Shown here: positions 1-11,149 of the stretch, one piece after another
How the letters are laid out: the number at the start of each line of letters is the position of its first letter
Position numbering within the stretch: position 1 is the first letter of the stretch
Origin: Prosopocoilus inquinatus
Taxonomy: Eukaryota > Arthropoda > Insecta > Coleoptera > Lucanidae
Assembly (NCBI GenBank): GCA_036172665.1
Contig: CM069877.1
Coordinates: forward strand, 25,011,001 to 25,075,000
Length of the DNA: 64,000 nucleotides
Direction: 5' to 3'
The notes under the pieces: model-generated
Database searches by the model: none
Told to the model about the DNA's origin: nothing
The model's input: only the letters and a program-made list of their open reading frames with translations
Made by a program: the position numbers and the translations under genes

Positions 1-374
1 AATTTGGGGATGGCTACCTTCGTTTGGTGGTTCTCTATTAGCTGTCTCCTCAGGCTATATAGGGCTCTCCACATACTTTGATAGTCAGGTTTACCGCTTG
101 ATGTCTTCTTAGTGACTAAATAATGCACGTTGCGCCTCCGATCTGCCGTCGAATCGATGATCTGCAGACTCTTGCCTACCACGGGATGCTGTCTTCGGAG
201 CTCATCGATTTGGCCAAATTTCTTCCTAAACACCTGAGCGATTCCTTTGGATATTTTCAGGTCTTCTGCTACGCAGTGGGCCAGACTGTACTCCAGTGGC
301 ACTTTAAAGAGATCTTGTTGCTTCTCCGTGGTCACTCCAAACCGTGCCTTGCTTCCTTCGGCGTGATGAGACAT
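1..374 (-). CDS. ORF3 of gypsy G1: OARD1/TARG1-like macrodomain, partial
   Basis: From the ATG at 374-372 the minus strand stays open for 124 codons to the window edge. The start lies 14 nt beyond the integrase stop (391-389), so it is a separate downstream ORF. Readable motifs are DLF, AHC, an ED pair, a GIA loop, KKFG, then YLVTKK and PDYQSMW. These follow the order of the ADP-ribose glycohydrolase OARD1/TARG1 (human C6orf130), including the Lys of the TKK motif used in catalysis in that family. The domain's GCGLD motif lies beyond the window edge. At 234-236 this copy has a CAG codon where G2 has a TAG stop. The domain assignment is by eye; a role for it in the element is unknown. Confidence 0.75.
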   Translation of the reverse strand, partial: MSHHAEGSKARFGVTTEKQQDLFKVPLEYSLAHCVAEDLKISKGIAQVFRKKFGQIDELRRQHPVVGKSLQIIDSTADRRRNVHYLVTKKTSSGKPDYQSMWRALYSLRRQLIENHQTKVAIPK

Positions 375-388
375 GAAGGTTTCGAAGT

Positions 389-1750
389 TCACTTCGGAAA
401 CTTGTGCCCTTGTACTGTCCCTTCATCTGCTTCTCCATGGTAAGGGGCTATCCGGTTGAAGTGGATTACTTTGGGTTTGCCATGGGGGACCTTCTTGACG
501 CGGTAAACGACGTCGTTGATCCGTTTCATCACTTTGTAAGGACCTTCCCAAGAGGTCTGCAGTTTTGGGGACAGGTCTCGACGTTTTTGGGGGTTATAAA
601 GCCAGACCAGTGCTCCAGGTTGGTATCCGCCGTGTTGAGAGTTGATGTCATAGTGCTCCTTCATCCGATCGCTGGCCGTCTGTATATTGTGACGCACTTG
701 GTTGTGGATGTCGTCCATTTTCCTGCGTAATTTGCTCACGTAATCTTCGTCGGTAGAGACTTCGCCATGCTTCACACCAAACTTCAGGTCGCAGAGCAGT
801 CTCGGCTCTCGTCCGAAAACCACTTTCGCTGGAGTCTCCCCTGTTGTCTCATGAACGGACGAGCGGTATGCCATTAGAAACAGGGGAATGTACGTGTCCC
901 AGTCCCTCTGATGATCGGAAACGATCTTGGACAAATGTCGGTTGATGGTTCTATTGAACCTTTCCACCATTCCGTCCAACTGTGGGTGGAGTGCAGTTGT
1001 TCTAGTTTTTCGTACGCCGAGCAGAGTACACACGTTCTTGAACAAGGCCGATTCAAAATTCCTTCCTTGGTCTGAATCCATTTCCATAGATGCATCATAC
1101 CGACTGATCCATTCCCTGACAATTACTTCCGCAATAGTGACTGCTCTTGGTTAGGTAGGGCGTAAGCTTCAACCCACTTGCTAAAGTAGTCCATTACCAC
1201 GACGATGTAATTGTTTCCATCATTCGTTTCTGGAAACGGGCCGGCTACATCGATGGCAACTCTTTCAAAAGGACTTCCAACGTTGTACTGTCTCATGGGG
1301 GCCTTGCCCCGCCTGTGGGGACCGTTACTGGCTGCGCCGACTGCACACTTTCTGCATCAATCCTTCACGTCTTCCTTGCAGTTCACCCAGTAAAATCTTT
1401 CCCACACCTTCTCCATAGTTTTCTTAACTCCCAGATGCCCTCCCGAAGTTCCAACGTGAAGTTCCCTCAGAACTTCTGGCACCCTATTCTTGGGGTTTAG
1501 TTTAGTAACTGTGTCTTCTGTTCCATGCCTTCCTGATTCTCTATGTTTCGTCTCAGAAGACCACGATCCAACACTATGGAGTCCCACTGCGCCCAGCATG
1601 ATTTTACGGACGGTTCACATGGTGCTACCTCTTCCCAGGTAGGCCTCGCGTCCCTGCTTTTCCATTCTAGCACTAATTTCAAATCCGGGTGGTTCTCCTG
1701 GTCTGTTCGCAGTTCTTCGCCTTGCCATTTGTCGTCCTCGCAGTCGTGGC
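389..1750 (-). pseudogene. Integrase region of gypsy G1 (frameshifted)
   Basis: The region is readable in pieces. 389-1087 holds the second half of the core: SDQGRNFES with the second catalytic Asp, DGMVERFNRTI with the catalytic Glu kept, and a C-terminal tail ending near YHGEADEGTVQ. 1357-1599 holds the HHCC region (HLGVKKT...FYWVNCKED), and 1497-1750 holds the linker after RNase H. Compared with G2 there are small indels around 1357-1500 and 1087-1150 that throw the frame. No chromodomain is visible. It would integrate cDNA if intact; this copy cannot code for a whole enzyme. Confidence 0.85.
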
Positions 1751-3123
1751 TACTTTCTCGTCCAAACGACTCTACAGTGCTTACAGTCTTCAGCACAAGG
1801 TCTTCTCGACAAAGCATCGATATTTCGATGGCTAGTTCCTGCCCGATGCTGAATTTCAAAATCGTATTCCTGAAGTCGTTCGATCCATCGTGCAACTTGC
1901 CCTTCTGGGTTATTGAAACGGAGAAGCCATTTTAGAGCGGCATGGTCGGTCCTCAAGAGGAAGCGTCTACCATACAAGTATTTGTAGAAATGTTCTATCG
2001 TTTTTACGACGTCTAGCAATTCCCTTCTTGTGACGCAATAGTTTCGTTCCGGCTTTGATAGGACTTTACTGAAGTAGCCGATCACCTTTCCTTGCCCCTC
2101 TTGTATCTGGGAGAGTACGCCACCGATCCCAACGTTGCTAGCATCTGTGTCCACGACGAACTTGCCTTCCGGGAGAGGATAACTCAGAATAGGAACGCTA
2201 ATCAAGTACTGCTTTAGTTGTTCAAAACCAGTTTGACACTGTTGGTCCCATTCAAATGGACGACCTTCTTCAGTGAGTTTTGTCAACGGCTTAGCAATGT
2301 CTGCAAATCCAGGAACGTAGTGCCGATAGTAAGTGCACAGGCCAAGGAAACTCCTTATTTGGTGTTTATTTCTGGGAGTTGGCCAGTATTTCATCACCTG
2401 AATCTTCACAGGGTCCACGGCGATTCCATTTCCATTAACAATGTGCCCCAGGTAATTCACTTCCTTCTGGAACAGGTGACACTTCTTGAGGCTAAGCTTT
2501 AGTCTAGCTCCGCGAAGCCGCTGGAACACTCCTTCTATGTTCCTTAGGTGGTCGTCGAACGTCTTTCCCACGACAATTATGTCGTCAAGGTACACCATGC
2601 ACGTTGTCCAGGACAGACCTTTCAGAACCGTCTCCATTAACCTCTCGAATGTCGCTGGGGTATTACATAATCCGTATGGCATCACTGTGAACTGCCACAG
2701 ACCCATACCAATGGAACACGCCGTCTTTTCTCGATCTTCAGGCGCCAGCTCAACTTGCCAATATCCACTCTTTAAGTCCAAAGTTGAGAAGATCTTTGAG
2801 CCGGCCAGGGTGTCCAGGGTATCATCAATCCGTGATAGGGGATAGCTGTCCTTCTTCGTGACATTGTTGAGTAACCGGTAGTCTACACAGAACCTGGTGG
2901 ACCCATCCTTCTTCTTCACAAGCACTACTGGTGACGTCCACGGGCTGCTTGATGGTTCTATTACATTATCCTTTTCCATCTCGCGAATAATGCGTTCCGC
3001 TTCCTCACGCTTCGCCAATGGTAATCGCCTTGGAGCTTGACGGATAGGTCTTTCTTCTCCAGTCTTTATTTTGTGTTTCACGACATCAGTTCTTCCCTTG
3101 GATCCATTTTCTACCTCGAACAT
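1750..3123 (-). pseudogene. Reverse transcriptase-RNase H of gypsy G1
   Basis: An open stretch of 457 codons covers most of RT and RNase H. It includes PWTSPVVLVKKKDGSTRFCVDYR, the catalytic YLDD box, the thumb, and RNase H motifs FVVDTDASNVGIG and LRTDHAALKWLL. It is cut off at the 5' side by a 2-nt loss relative to G2 near 3123, which separates it from protease, and at the 3' side by an indel near 1785 after the AEDCKHC motif. It is the least damaged part of this copy. Confidence 0.9.
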
Positions 3124-3871
3124 CTTGATAGCGGCCGATCAGATTCTTTGCTTTTGTCTTCTGCTCTGGAGTCAATTTCTGGGCTGTTGACATAACCATT
3201 TCCCATAACTTCATTGGGACTTTCGCTTCTAGCACGTTTATTTCAAGTTGGCGGGAGATGGAGGACACCATGGTGCAGCTTCCCAAGATGGTTCCTTTCT
3301 TGATATTGACGGAGAAACAATTGACGTTCATCAGGCGGACAGGTACTTCCTTCTTCGTCAACAACATTTTCCCAACGACGACTCCTCTTCCAATCTTCTG
3401 ATCGTCAGTATTAGGTTCAACCATAATGACTTGCCTATCTTGAAAAACACCGTCCAGTTTTGCGTCGACGATAACCTCAGTCCTGCTGGGTAATACAACG
3501 TCTTCAGTGAAGACTACTCGAGCGGCCACGTCTCCTCGTTGATGTAGAACCAACTCCTCATTATTGACCGCCATCACGCCACGCTTTAAGTCCAATTGGA
3601 ACCCGTGGGCACACATGACGTCCATGCCCAAAATTGCCTCGTCCTCTATATCTGCCACCAGTGCACGGTGTTTTATTGGAGTTGAACCAATGGTGATGAT
3701 AACCTCTACTTCACCGTGGACAGTTGCTGATGTTCCAGTTGCAGTTTTCAGTCTCCACTTGGTCGGCTCGGTGCGTCCAGATGACTTAATGACGTCGGGT
3801 CTTAGGATAGTCTTCGTCGCACCCGAATCCAATAACATGGAGTGCGGAATGTCATCAATGGTAACATCCAC
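3086..3871 (-). pseudogene. Aspartic protease region of gypsy G1
   Basis: The open frame begins MDVTIDDIPHSMLLDSGATK, with the DSGA active-site motif of retropepsin-like proteases, and runs into the linker before RT. The listed start is only the first Met after the solo LTR insertion; the true pol frame began upstream, on the other side of that insertion. The frame ends prematurely at the 2-nt loss near 3123, after which the reading continues in another frame as RT. Confidence 0.85.
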
Positions 3872-3932
3872 GAAGACACTGCTGGTTAACTGCCGTAGGG
3901 ATATTACTTGTTTGGCTTTCGTCTTTGGGGGC

Positions 3933-4140
3933 TGTTAAGGATCGTCAACTGTGGGGTGTAGTTTTTTTATTTAGTTTATTCTAAACTCCAGTTAACAACT
4001 AAAAGGAACAACGAAACTTCGCACTCAGGCAGAATAATTCCTAGTGTTCTAATAAAATTTCCCACGCCGTTCCGCCGCGCCACCTCCCTCCGAAACAATC
4101 ACATGCGCAATTGTCTCAACACAGGGCCGTACTCGCAACA
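3933..4140 (-). mobile_element. Solo LTR (208 bp) inserted in gypsy G1
   Basis: G2 is continuous at this point, but G1 has 208 extra bases beginning TGTTAAGG and ending CGCAACA on the plus strand. They are flanked by a perfect 4-bp direct repeat GGGC (3929-3932 and 4141-4144). TG...CA ends, a 4-bp duplication and AATAAA near one end when read on the minus strand fit a solo LTR of an unrelated LTR retrotransposon in minus orientation. The matching complete element is not in this window. Confidence 0.82.
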
Positions 4141-4187
4141 GGGCCTTTGAATACGGGTCGACGTTTGCCCCTCTGCACCGACCCGGC

Positions 4188-5775
4188 TTAGTTTAACTGT
4201 GGCTTCCTTGGTTCCTGTCTGGGCTTTGGACATCGCCTGCGAACATGTCCTTCCTCCTGGCAATTCCAACACATCAGCGGCTTCTTCTGCTTGAAGACCT
4301 GTTCCACAATTCGGCGAACATCCTCGGCGGTGGTATACTCCCTGGGTCGCTCCTTTATAGCAGATCCCGCCTTGGCGTTAGTAGATTCTTCCTCTTCTTC
4401 CTCTTGGAAGTCCATAGCCGCTCGCACCTTGACATGCCCTCTTGAGACTCGTCTCGCCGCTTCAAATTCCAAGGCATAAGCCAATGCGTTCTTGGACGTC
4501 TTCGGATGGGTCATTCTCAATGCCTGCTGGTTGCCTGGGTCACAGATTCCATCTATGAAGGTCTGCACCGTCAAACATTTGAGGAATTCAACAGGAGCTG
4601 TGGGATATGCCAACTGGGCCAGACGCGCTACGTCTGCTTCGAATTCCTGAAGACTTTCTCCGGATGTCTGACAGCGATTCCTCAACTGCGCATGGTATAC
4701 CCCGGTCAGATGGGCCTGTCGGTAACGCATTTCCATCTTATTCACCAGCTTGTCGAAGTCTTCTTGTTCCTCTGGCGGCATCGTCTGTAGCACATCGAAA
4801 GCGTCCCCTCTCAAGGCCACAATTAACGAAGTGGCTTTTTCGCTGGCCGCCCATCTGTTCGCCTTTGCTGCTGCTTCGAACTGTTTGAAGTAGTTGGGCC
4901 AAGGAGACTTTCCATCGAACGTTGGTGGTTTTATTTTCATTTTCGAATTTTCTGCTGGTCCTTCCACAATTCGGGTTTCATTATTTTCTAGTGTTTCCAC
5001 TGGTGGCTGATCCCCGAACACTCGCAACCCCGCCATGATTTGTTCCAGATTTTTTATTTTGTTATCCTGCTGGAATATTATTTCTTCCACATTTTCTTTG
5101 CAGGTTCCTTGTTTCTTTCGATATTTTTACCACTAGTTGATCTTCGAGTCCTTTTGTTTGTTCTAGAAATTTCTCGTGGAAATTTCTGGATTGCTCTCGA
5201 AATTTCTCGTCTAAGTCTCTAGATTGTCCCAACAATTTATTTTGTAATTTGTCGAAATTTCCAGATTGTTCTAGAAGCTTCTTCTCTAAATTTCCAGACT
5301 TTTCTTGAAACTTCTCGTCCAAGTTTCTGGATTGTTCCATCAATTTAGTTTGCAACTCATCTTTGAAGTTTACAGATTATTCTCGAAGTTCGTCCTTGAA
5401 ATTTCCAGATTGTTCTAGAAGCTTTTCCTCTAAATTTCTGGATTGTTCTCGAAGTTCGTCCTTGAAATTTCCAGATTGTTCTAGAAGCTTCTCCTCTAAA
5501 TTTCTGGATTGTTCCATCAATTTAGTTTGCAATTCGTCTTTGAAGTTTACAGATTGTTCTCGAAATTCATCCTTCAAGATTTTATTAAAATCGACGGGAC
5601 CACACGAAATTTCGAAAAGGAACGTTTCTGGATCTTCACCAGCTGTCAAGAAATCGCATCGGAGACGCTGTTGAAGTGCGCCTTTCAAACCACAGGTTTC
5701 TAACTTTCGTTCTTCTAATTCGGTTTTTAATTCGGACACTTTTAAGTCTTTCAACAACACTTTTCTCGTAGTCAT
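4188..5775 (-). pseudogene. Gag of gypsy G1 (SAP domain, hendecad coiled coil, zinc knuckle), broken
   Basis: The N-terminus is at 5775 with a SAP-like motif (LKVSELKTELEERKLETCGL), then tandem 11-residue units of the type EQSRNLEEKLL. A CAA-to-TAA nonsense change stops it at 5379-5377. The same frame reopens to about 5100, where one extra T relative to G2 shifts the frame. 5090-4188 carries the capsid-like part and the CCHC knuckle CWNCQEEGHVRRRC, and ends with the same PQLN stop context as G2. It has fewer coiled-coil units than G2. Structural nucleocapsid role is inferred from family. Confidence 0.88.
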
Positions 5776-5872
5776 TGTTTTTTTTCGATGCTGTACTTAT
5801 TTAATAATCTGATTAAATTCAATTTACTTTAAATTGTTTATTTATTTGCACAAACCCCACACCTGACACCAC

Positions 5873-6197
5873 TGTTACGTTTCTAGGGTTTACATTTATT
5901 TATTGAAACGAACAAAACACTCTGTAAAAACTTAACCGTAATTTATTAATGCTTACAATCTAATTTATTTCTAACAATTTATTTACACACTAAATCTAAC
6001 TTCGACGATCGCTATTTCGAATTCGACTGACTCCTGAGTCAACTCCGGTCGATTTTATATCCTTTGCTGCCTTCTCGTTGATTCCAACGCTGGAAAATTC
6101 GAGTTTGTTCGATGGTGGCGTGACGGCCGATGACACATAATAGCGAACCGACTTCTTGACGCCTTCAGTGTGACGTAGTGCTGAGTGGCTCGCCACA
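5873..6197 (-). repeat. 5' LTR of gypsy G1
   Basis: This 325-bp LTR starts TGTTACGTTT and ends CGCCACA on the plus strand. The bases just inside it (5850-5872) contain TGGTGTCAGGTGTG on the minus strand, a candidate primer-binding site. It is clearly more diverged from the G2 LTRs than the internal regions of G1 and G2 are from each other. The U3 part keeps a GVKKSVRY-coding stretch, but in a frame shifted relative to ORF3 of G2. Confidence 0.9.
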
Positions 6198-8230
6198 GTA
6201 TCAATTAATTGAAGAGACCGTGCTCGTGCTGTCTAGCAAAATGAAACGCTGTCACAAAAATAATCACTGTTTTTACGTATGCAGAGATATCATTTCCCGG
6301 GTGTCAAATGTAAATGCATTTTAAAACCATCTGCTAAGAAATACAGCACTCGGCAGTAACATGCGTAAACGTGCAGGATTAAAAAATAAAAATTTGTCCA
6401 TAATTAGTCGTCGGGTTGTTTTCAAGTGAAAGGTTAGAAGAAGCGTGATTTTAGCATGGATTCGGAAGGTCAAATTGTTACTCGTTTTTCTATTTCTCGC
6501 TATAAGTACAAATAAATCACGATAACCTTAAAATTGGCAACGCATGCGCAATCCATAAGTTGTGCATCTCTTCAGTTCGCGTTCAAGTTCTCTTCAATTA
6601 TTGAAGACCTTGAAGACGCATAGCAATTGATACGCATATCAATGTTACAGACTAGGCCCGAATATTCTAACCAACAATTTGTGTATTATTTTTAATATTT
6701 CTGATTTATTTATTAGTTTTCATAAAATTTTGTATTGTAAGTGTAAATTTCTCCTTGTAAATGTGTAAATAGTCATACCAAGAATTCTAATACATGCGGC
6801 ATATGTAAACAAAAAGTTCAGATGATATATGTGAATTTAAATATTATTTGTCGGTTTTTAAAATGAAATTGAAATTACAGTCAGAAATTAATTAAAAAAA
6901 ACAGTTAAAGTTTCATAACACACTATTCAGGAATAATACTGAAAAGTGAAAAAATTGATGTGTCAAGGAGAAATTCATGAATAGAAAGAGAAAGTAAGAG
7001 ATGGGTATAGGGAATGCTAATACAGTTCGAAAGAACATTTAATTCTGATTTTTATGGTATAAAAAAGTACTGGGTGTTCTATTTAAAAAACATGACTTTT
7101 CGACAGTTGAAATTAGTTCGAATAGATGTTACTTTTCAACCAGCCCGTAAACGATTTTGTGCATAATTAGGTATGACCTGAAAGCTTATGAGCACAGCCT
7201 ACTACAGGCAAAAAATTGAAATTATGGCTTTTGTTGCACAAAGATGGCAGCATCATAAACAAGGTACTGCAACTTTGAACTTTTTTTAAAAAATGGAAAT
7301 GCCTCTTAAACGGCTAATTTTTCTTGTATCACATGTTACATAAAACATTCTAGAATTTCATGGAAATTTCAAAAATGCAATAAAAAATGGGGTATTCTAC
7401 TTAAAATTAGAAAGTTGACAGCAACTTCCGGTACAAGCGGAAGTGCCCGAAAGTTGGAAATATTATTTTTTAATAGATCATTATCGCTAACTTATAACCG
7501 CAAAATATGAAATAGAAATTCAAAGAGGAAGTCAGTAAACTTTTAATGAATGGGTTGCCTGAATCTCCCTGTATACAGGGGTGTTAGAGGCAGTTAAGTG
7601 CATTTGCACTGGATTTTTGATAAGGATCAAGGGTCGTGCCCTGAAACGACGTGTAATCTCGGGAAAGTTCCTGAAATTTGAGGCTAAGTTTGATTTATTG
7701 AGGATTCTCCGAGATAAAATTTTCCTAAAGTGCTCTTAACTTGCGGTGTGTGGGTGTGATTTGCTCTCATCTGTAGGTTCTTTTTTGATGATTTATACGT
7801 AATATATATATTTTATTTTCAGGATTTTTAGGTATCAAATAACAGGAAATTATATACTTATTTATACGTTAGAATAAGAAGTTTTTTCGGGTATTTGGAC
7901 TATTTATTTCCGTTTTTCCGTGTTGTTTGGTTAGCTCTTATTTATAAGGTTTTTCTGACGGTAAATTTTAGGTGTTTACATATATATACCGGCTGTTTCA
8001 GATTGGGTGTGCACTGAAGGGATCTCCTAAACCGTAAGAGATACAAATTCGGTTAAATGGAAGAAAAGTTGCACAAATCAATGCCTAATTCGTATCCATT
8101 GAGAGAATGATTTTTTTCTTATTTCTTCTTGAGATATTAATGAAAATGTGAAAAAATCGATTTTCTTTTTCTCTCTGTATCTCTTTTATTATACTTAATT
8201 TTGAAATACTGATTTAACTTCTAGGCACTT
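6198..8230. other. No gene seen; AT-rich transposon debris
   Basis: No ORF with recognisable homology. 7725-7910 is repeated in direct orientation at 10920-11070, sharing TTTTCCTAAAGTGCTYTTAA and the later AGGATTTTTAGGTATCAAAT. A TGGGTGTTCTATTTAAAA motif near 7070 has weaker echoes near 7390, typical of short inverted-repeat elements, but ends cannot be set. Confidence 0.5.
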
Positions 8231-8234
8231 TTTG

Positions 8235-9740
8235 ATTCTGCTTCGAATAGAGGTAGCAGAATTTAAGTCAAACGTTTTGTCTTTCCACGACCATCATCAG
8301 TTTCGATTTTTTAAATACAACTTATGTCTTTTTATTGTTCTATTCGATAGCATTTTTTCTCCTGATTGTAACGGTATATCATACTTAATAATTGATATTA
8401 ATCTGAAGCTTAAATAATACAGATTTTTATGTGAAAATTTTATTTAATATATAATTTCAAATGTTTAGTTCATTTTCTTAGCTATAGTGTAAATTATAAT
8501 AAACTATTTAAAATTTTTCTGTATCGTTATTTTAATAATACACTGCACTTACAAAAATGAATTTTTACCGAAAAATATCTAGTGGTTCTAATATAATTTG
8601 CTAGATCAGAATCTCAGCTTTAGCATAGGAACGAAAAACCCTAGTTTTTAATTTTGACTCGCACTGTTGGATTAAAAGAAAAAGTGAATACTAATTATAC
8701 TAAAAATATTTAGATATTACTGAATAGTGCCTTCTACAAATACATCGGCAGCTAAAACGAATACTTTTGTAATAAATTTGAAAGATACTTTCTATAACAA
8801 CGTATTTTTTTTTATTTCTTTAGCACTCAGTGGCTCTCAACACTTGACTATCTTTATTTTTTTTTTAATATGGTTAAGTTCACTCGTTTTAACCAGTTGA
8901 AGTTTGGCACGTTATATCGGAACCACCATCCATAATTTAAACAGGATAAAGTAGGCTTTATATTTTGGACATTGAAACAGTGACCAGCATTAAGATAAAT
9001 AATAAGGAGGAACTAAGAAGGCGAATATTAGATTCTTACAGAAATGTTTCGCGAATTCATGTTCGACACGCTAGACAACACATAGGATTAAGAACGAATC
9101 TGTGTCTTGAAAGCAGTGGAGGACATTTCGAGGATTTACTTTAATTTATTTATTTCACTTTATTTATTTCATGCTCTTCGTCTATAATTTTTATTCAACT
9201 TATTTATTCTGTTCTTGTAATTTAATATGTTTATACTGATGTTTATTTGGTTTGTGTTAACCACCTCATATCATTTAGTCAATATTTATTGACTTTTCCT
9301 CTTCCGACTACTGAATGTTGTTGCTAATACTTAACAAATAAAAAAAGAGGTTAGGAATAAATTTACTTATTAAGAAAAACATGAGGAAACGATATCAGTT
9401 TTTTTGTCATATTCCAACTTTACTTGAAAAGAAGGTATTAAGTATTACACTCACTGAAATCAAAAGAAACAAATGCTTTCGACTAGAATAATAAAAAGAT
9501 AAGAAAAGGTACAAAAAATTTGAAATTATGTATTAAAGAAAATTTTCATATAAAATCCGAATTACTTAAGCTTCAAATTAATATCAACTATTAAGTGTGA
9601 TATATCATTATAATCAGGAGAAAAAATACTATCGAATAGAATAATAAAGAGACATAAGTTGTATTTAAAAAATCGAAACTGATGATGGTCGTGGGAAGAT
9701 GAAACGTTTGAGTTCAATTCTATTACTCTTTCGATATAGA
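8235..9740. repeat. Inverted repeat pair (arms 8235-8465 and 9515-9740)
   Basis: The two arms are reverse complements of each other with scattered changes over about 230 bp; both contain CGAYCATCATCAGTTTCGAT or its complement. The 1 kb between them is AT-rich with no recognised gene. Each arm carries a CTGATGATGGTCGT motif (on the minus strand in the left arm, on the plus strand in the right), which resembles a decayed hammerhead core. It is a foldback-like structure or two inverted copies of one repeat. Confidence 0.7.
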
Positions 9741-9805
9741 CAAATTGAAGCGGATTTGCTCCTAATAAGTCCCTATTAGGAGCAAATCCGCTTCAATTTG
9801 TCTAT
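9736..9805. repeat. Perfect 32-bp-arm palindrome
   Basis: 9736-9767 and 9774-9805 are exact reverse complements with a 6-base spacer AGTCCC. The arm sequence GACAAATTGAAGCGGATTTG also occurs once, without its mirror, near 34212 and 54295, as part of a roughly 130-bp repeat. Here the repeat has folded back on itself at its centre. Confidence 0.9.
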
Positions 9806-9839
9806 CTTACTGCAATGTCAGGTCAAAAAGCGATCATAG

Positions 9840-10200
9840 GATGTCGCTGATTTATCTGTTTAAGCTTAATGCGTTTGCAAACACCGTTGCCATGGCGAGT
9901 AACTGATAATGAACTTCGTAATTCACAGTTCATATTCCAATTTTAAATTAGACTATCGAATCTATTTTTACAACTTCCACATGCGTGTAATGCGAAATAT
10001 ATTCAATATGTTTTCACGTTTTGACATTGTCAAATTAATTTTGACGTTTTGCCCCAACCCAGCTGATCGAGGCTAGTTTTCTTTCTCTCTAATGTTCATC
10101 GCGATACCTCTCACTCTACATTCCATCCACCCCATAAAAGATCATTGGTAGGACTGCATCGGTTTTAACATTAGAGAGAGAAAGATAATATGCGCAGACG
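9840..10200 (+). repeat. Truncated copy of the 71-codon-ORF repeat family
   Basis: This is homologous to the copies near 58820-59060, 59318-59740 and 60121-60580. It includes AAGCTTAATGCGTTTGCAAA, GTTTTGCCCCAACCCAGCTG and AACATTAGAGAGAGAAAGAT. Only the last third of the 71-codon ORF survives, ending early in a TGA. The order of blocks shows that the 58.8-60.6 kb region contains rearranged pieces of the same unit. Confidence 0.75.
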
Positions 10201-10202
10201 CA

Positions 10203-10478
10203 GTGGTGAAAGTAAAATACCCCTACAAATATCGGGATACACCAAGGTTGCCGGAAGTCCTCAAGGATAAAAGTTATTTTTTTTATTATGGCGACAATGA
10301 GGAATTAATTATAAATAATAAGCATAATTACTATCATCAAGTCCAAGGACAGATGTATTTGGCTGGCCGAAGTATCTGTTACTTTGTACTTTGGACGCCA
10401 CAATACACCCAAGTAATCGAAATAAAAAAAAATCCATCTTGGGCAGAAAATGTCGAGTCGTTAAAAAAAAATTTATAA
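10203..10478 (+). pseudogene. YqaJ-type nuclease fragment (transposon-borne)
   Basis: A 91-codon frame matches the C-terminal half of YqaJ/lambda-exonuclease-like domains: PYKYRDTPRL, then HNYYHQVQGQMYLAGRSICY, FVLWTP, and a final Glu-Lys-rich tail. The family's metal-binding E-x-K-x-P motif reads VKVKYP here, so the Glu is replaced by Lys and the nuclease would be dead. Animal ISL2EU transposons are reported to carry a YqaJ gene beside a THAP/DDE transposase; such a transposase lies on the opposite strand at 11757-17195. The two may be relics of one element. Confidence 0.72.
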
Positions 10479-10479
10479 T

Positions 10480-11140
10480 ACAAAGAATATACCATACAGG
10501 GTGTATTCAAATTAGTTTCACATATTAATACCGCAAGTTCCTCATCATGCAAGAGAATTAATGCTGCAACTACCAAAACTCTAGCTCAAAAATAAAAAAA
10601 TTACCTAGTGGAGGAGTATCGACTCTTTTGTTTGAGAACTTCTGGTCGGCCGTGCACAAAAACAACGTTATAAAAAAAAATCAAGGTCAATTGCTTGATC
10701 GCATTTTAAAATTTACGACCGATTAAAGGCGATAGTTCAAATTCACAACCTCTCGGTCGTGGCCCACATACGCAATATGGTTAAAGAAAAACAATTTAAA
10801 TCTGCTTGCATTGACCAGAATTAAATGTTTCATTAGATAATCGACAATAATTAGATCTTGACATTCTGGTCTTTGTAAACCAACAATACACATGATTTAC
10901 AGTGCTAATTTCGCGTTAAAATTTTCCTAAAGTGCTTTTAACTTATGGTGTGTGGGCGTGATTTGCTCTTATTTTATTTTCAGGATTTTTAGGTATCAAA
11001 TAACAGAGAATTATATACTTATTTATTCGTTAGAATAAGAAGTTTTCTCGGGTCTTTGGATTATTTATTTCAAAAAGAAAAATTAACAGAAATAAAAAAA
11101 TTAACAGAAATAAAAAAAACATATCTTACCAAAAAAATTA
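10480..11140. other. No gene seen
   Basis: This is AT-rich spacer. 10920-11070 is a direct copy of 7725-7910. Nothing else was recognised. Confidence 0.5.
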
Positions 11141-11149
11141 AGAATTCGT

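Larger units (their letters stand above)
1..6197 (-). mobile_element. Ty3/gypsy retrotransposon G1, decayed, 3' end outside window
   Basis: The element is read on the minus strand: 5' LTR at 5873-6197, then gag, protease, RT/RNase H, integrase and the start of a third ORF that runs off the left edge. Its internal region aligns base for base, with few changes, to the element at 17351-23969, so window position 1 equals about 17938 there and roughly 0.6 kb of 3' end including the 3' LTR is missing. Coding frames are broken by a nonsense codon (5377-5379), a 1-nt insertion near 5097, a 2-nt loss near 3123, a 208-bp solo LTR insertion (3933-4140) and further indels between 1357 and 1800. It is therefore a dead copy, useful mainly because its ORF3 is open where the other copy is broken. 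Confidence 0.93.

Noticed and set aside
404..730. Plus-strand ORFs across 123-5700 and 18146-23000
   Set aside because: They are antisense shadows of gypsy gag/pol on the minus strand; they have no domain of their own and recur in G1 and G2 only because the coding strand is conserved.
9001..9060. CRISPR-like or satellite array in 6-10 kb
   Set aside because: Repeats there are inverted pairs or single direct copies kilobases apart, with no regular spacing.
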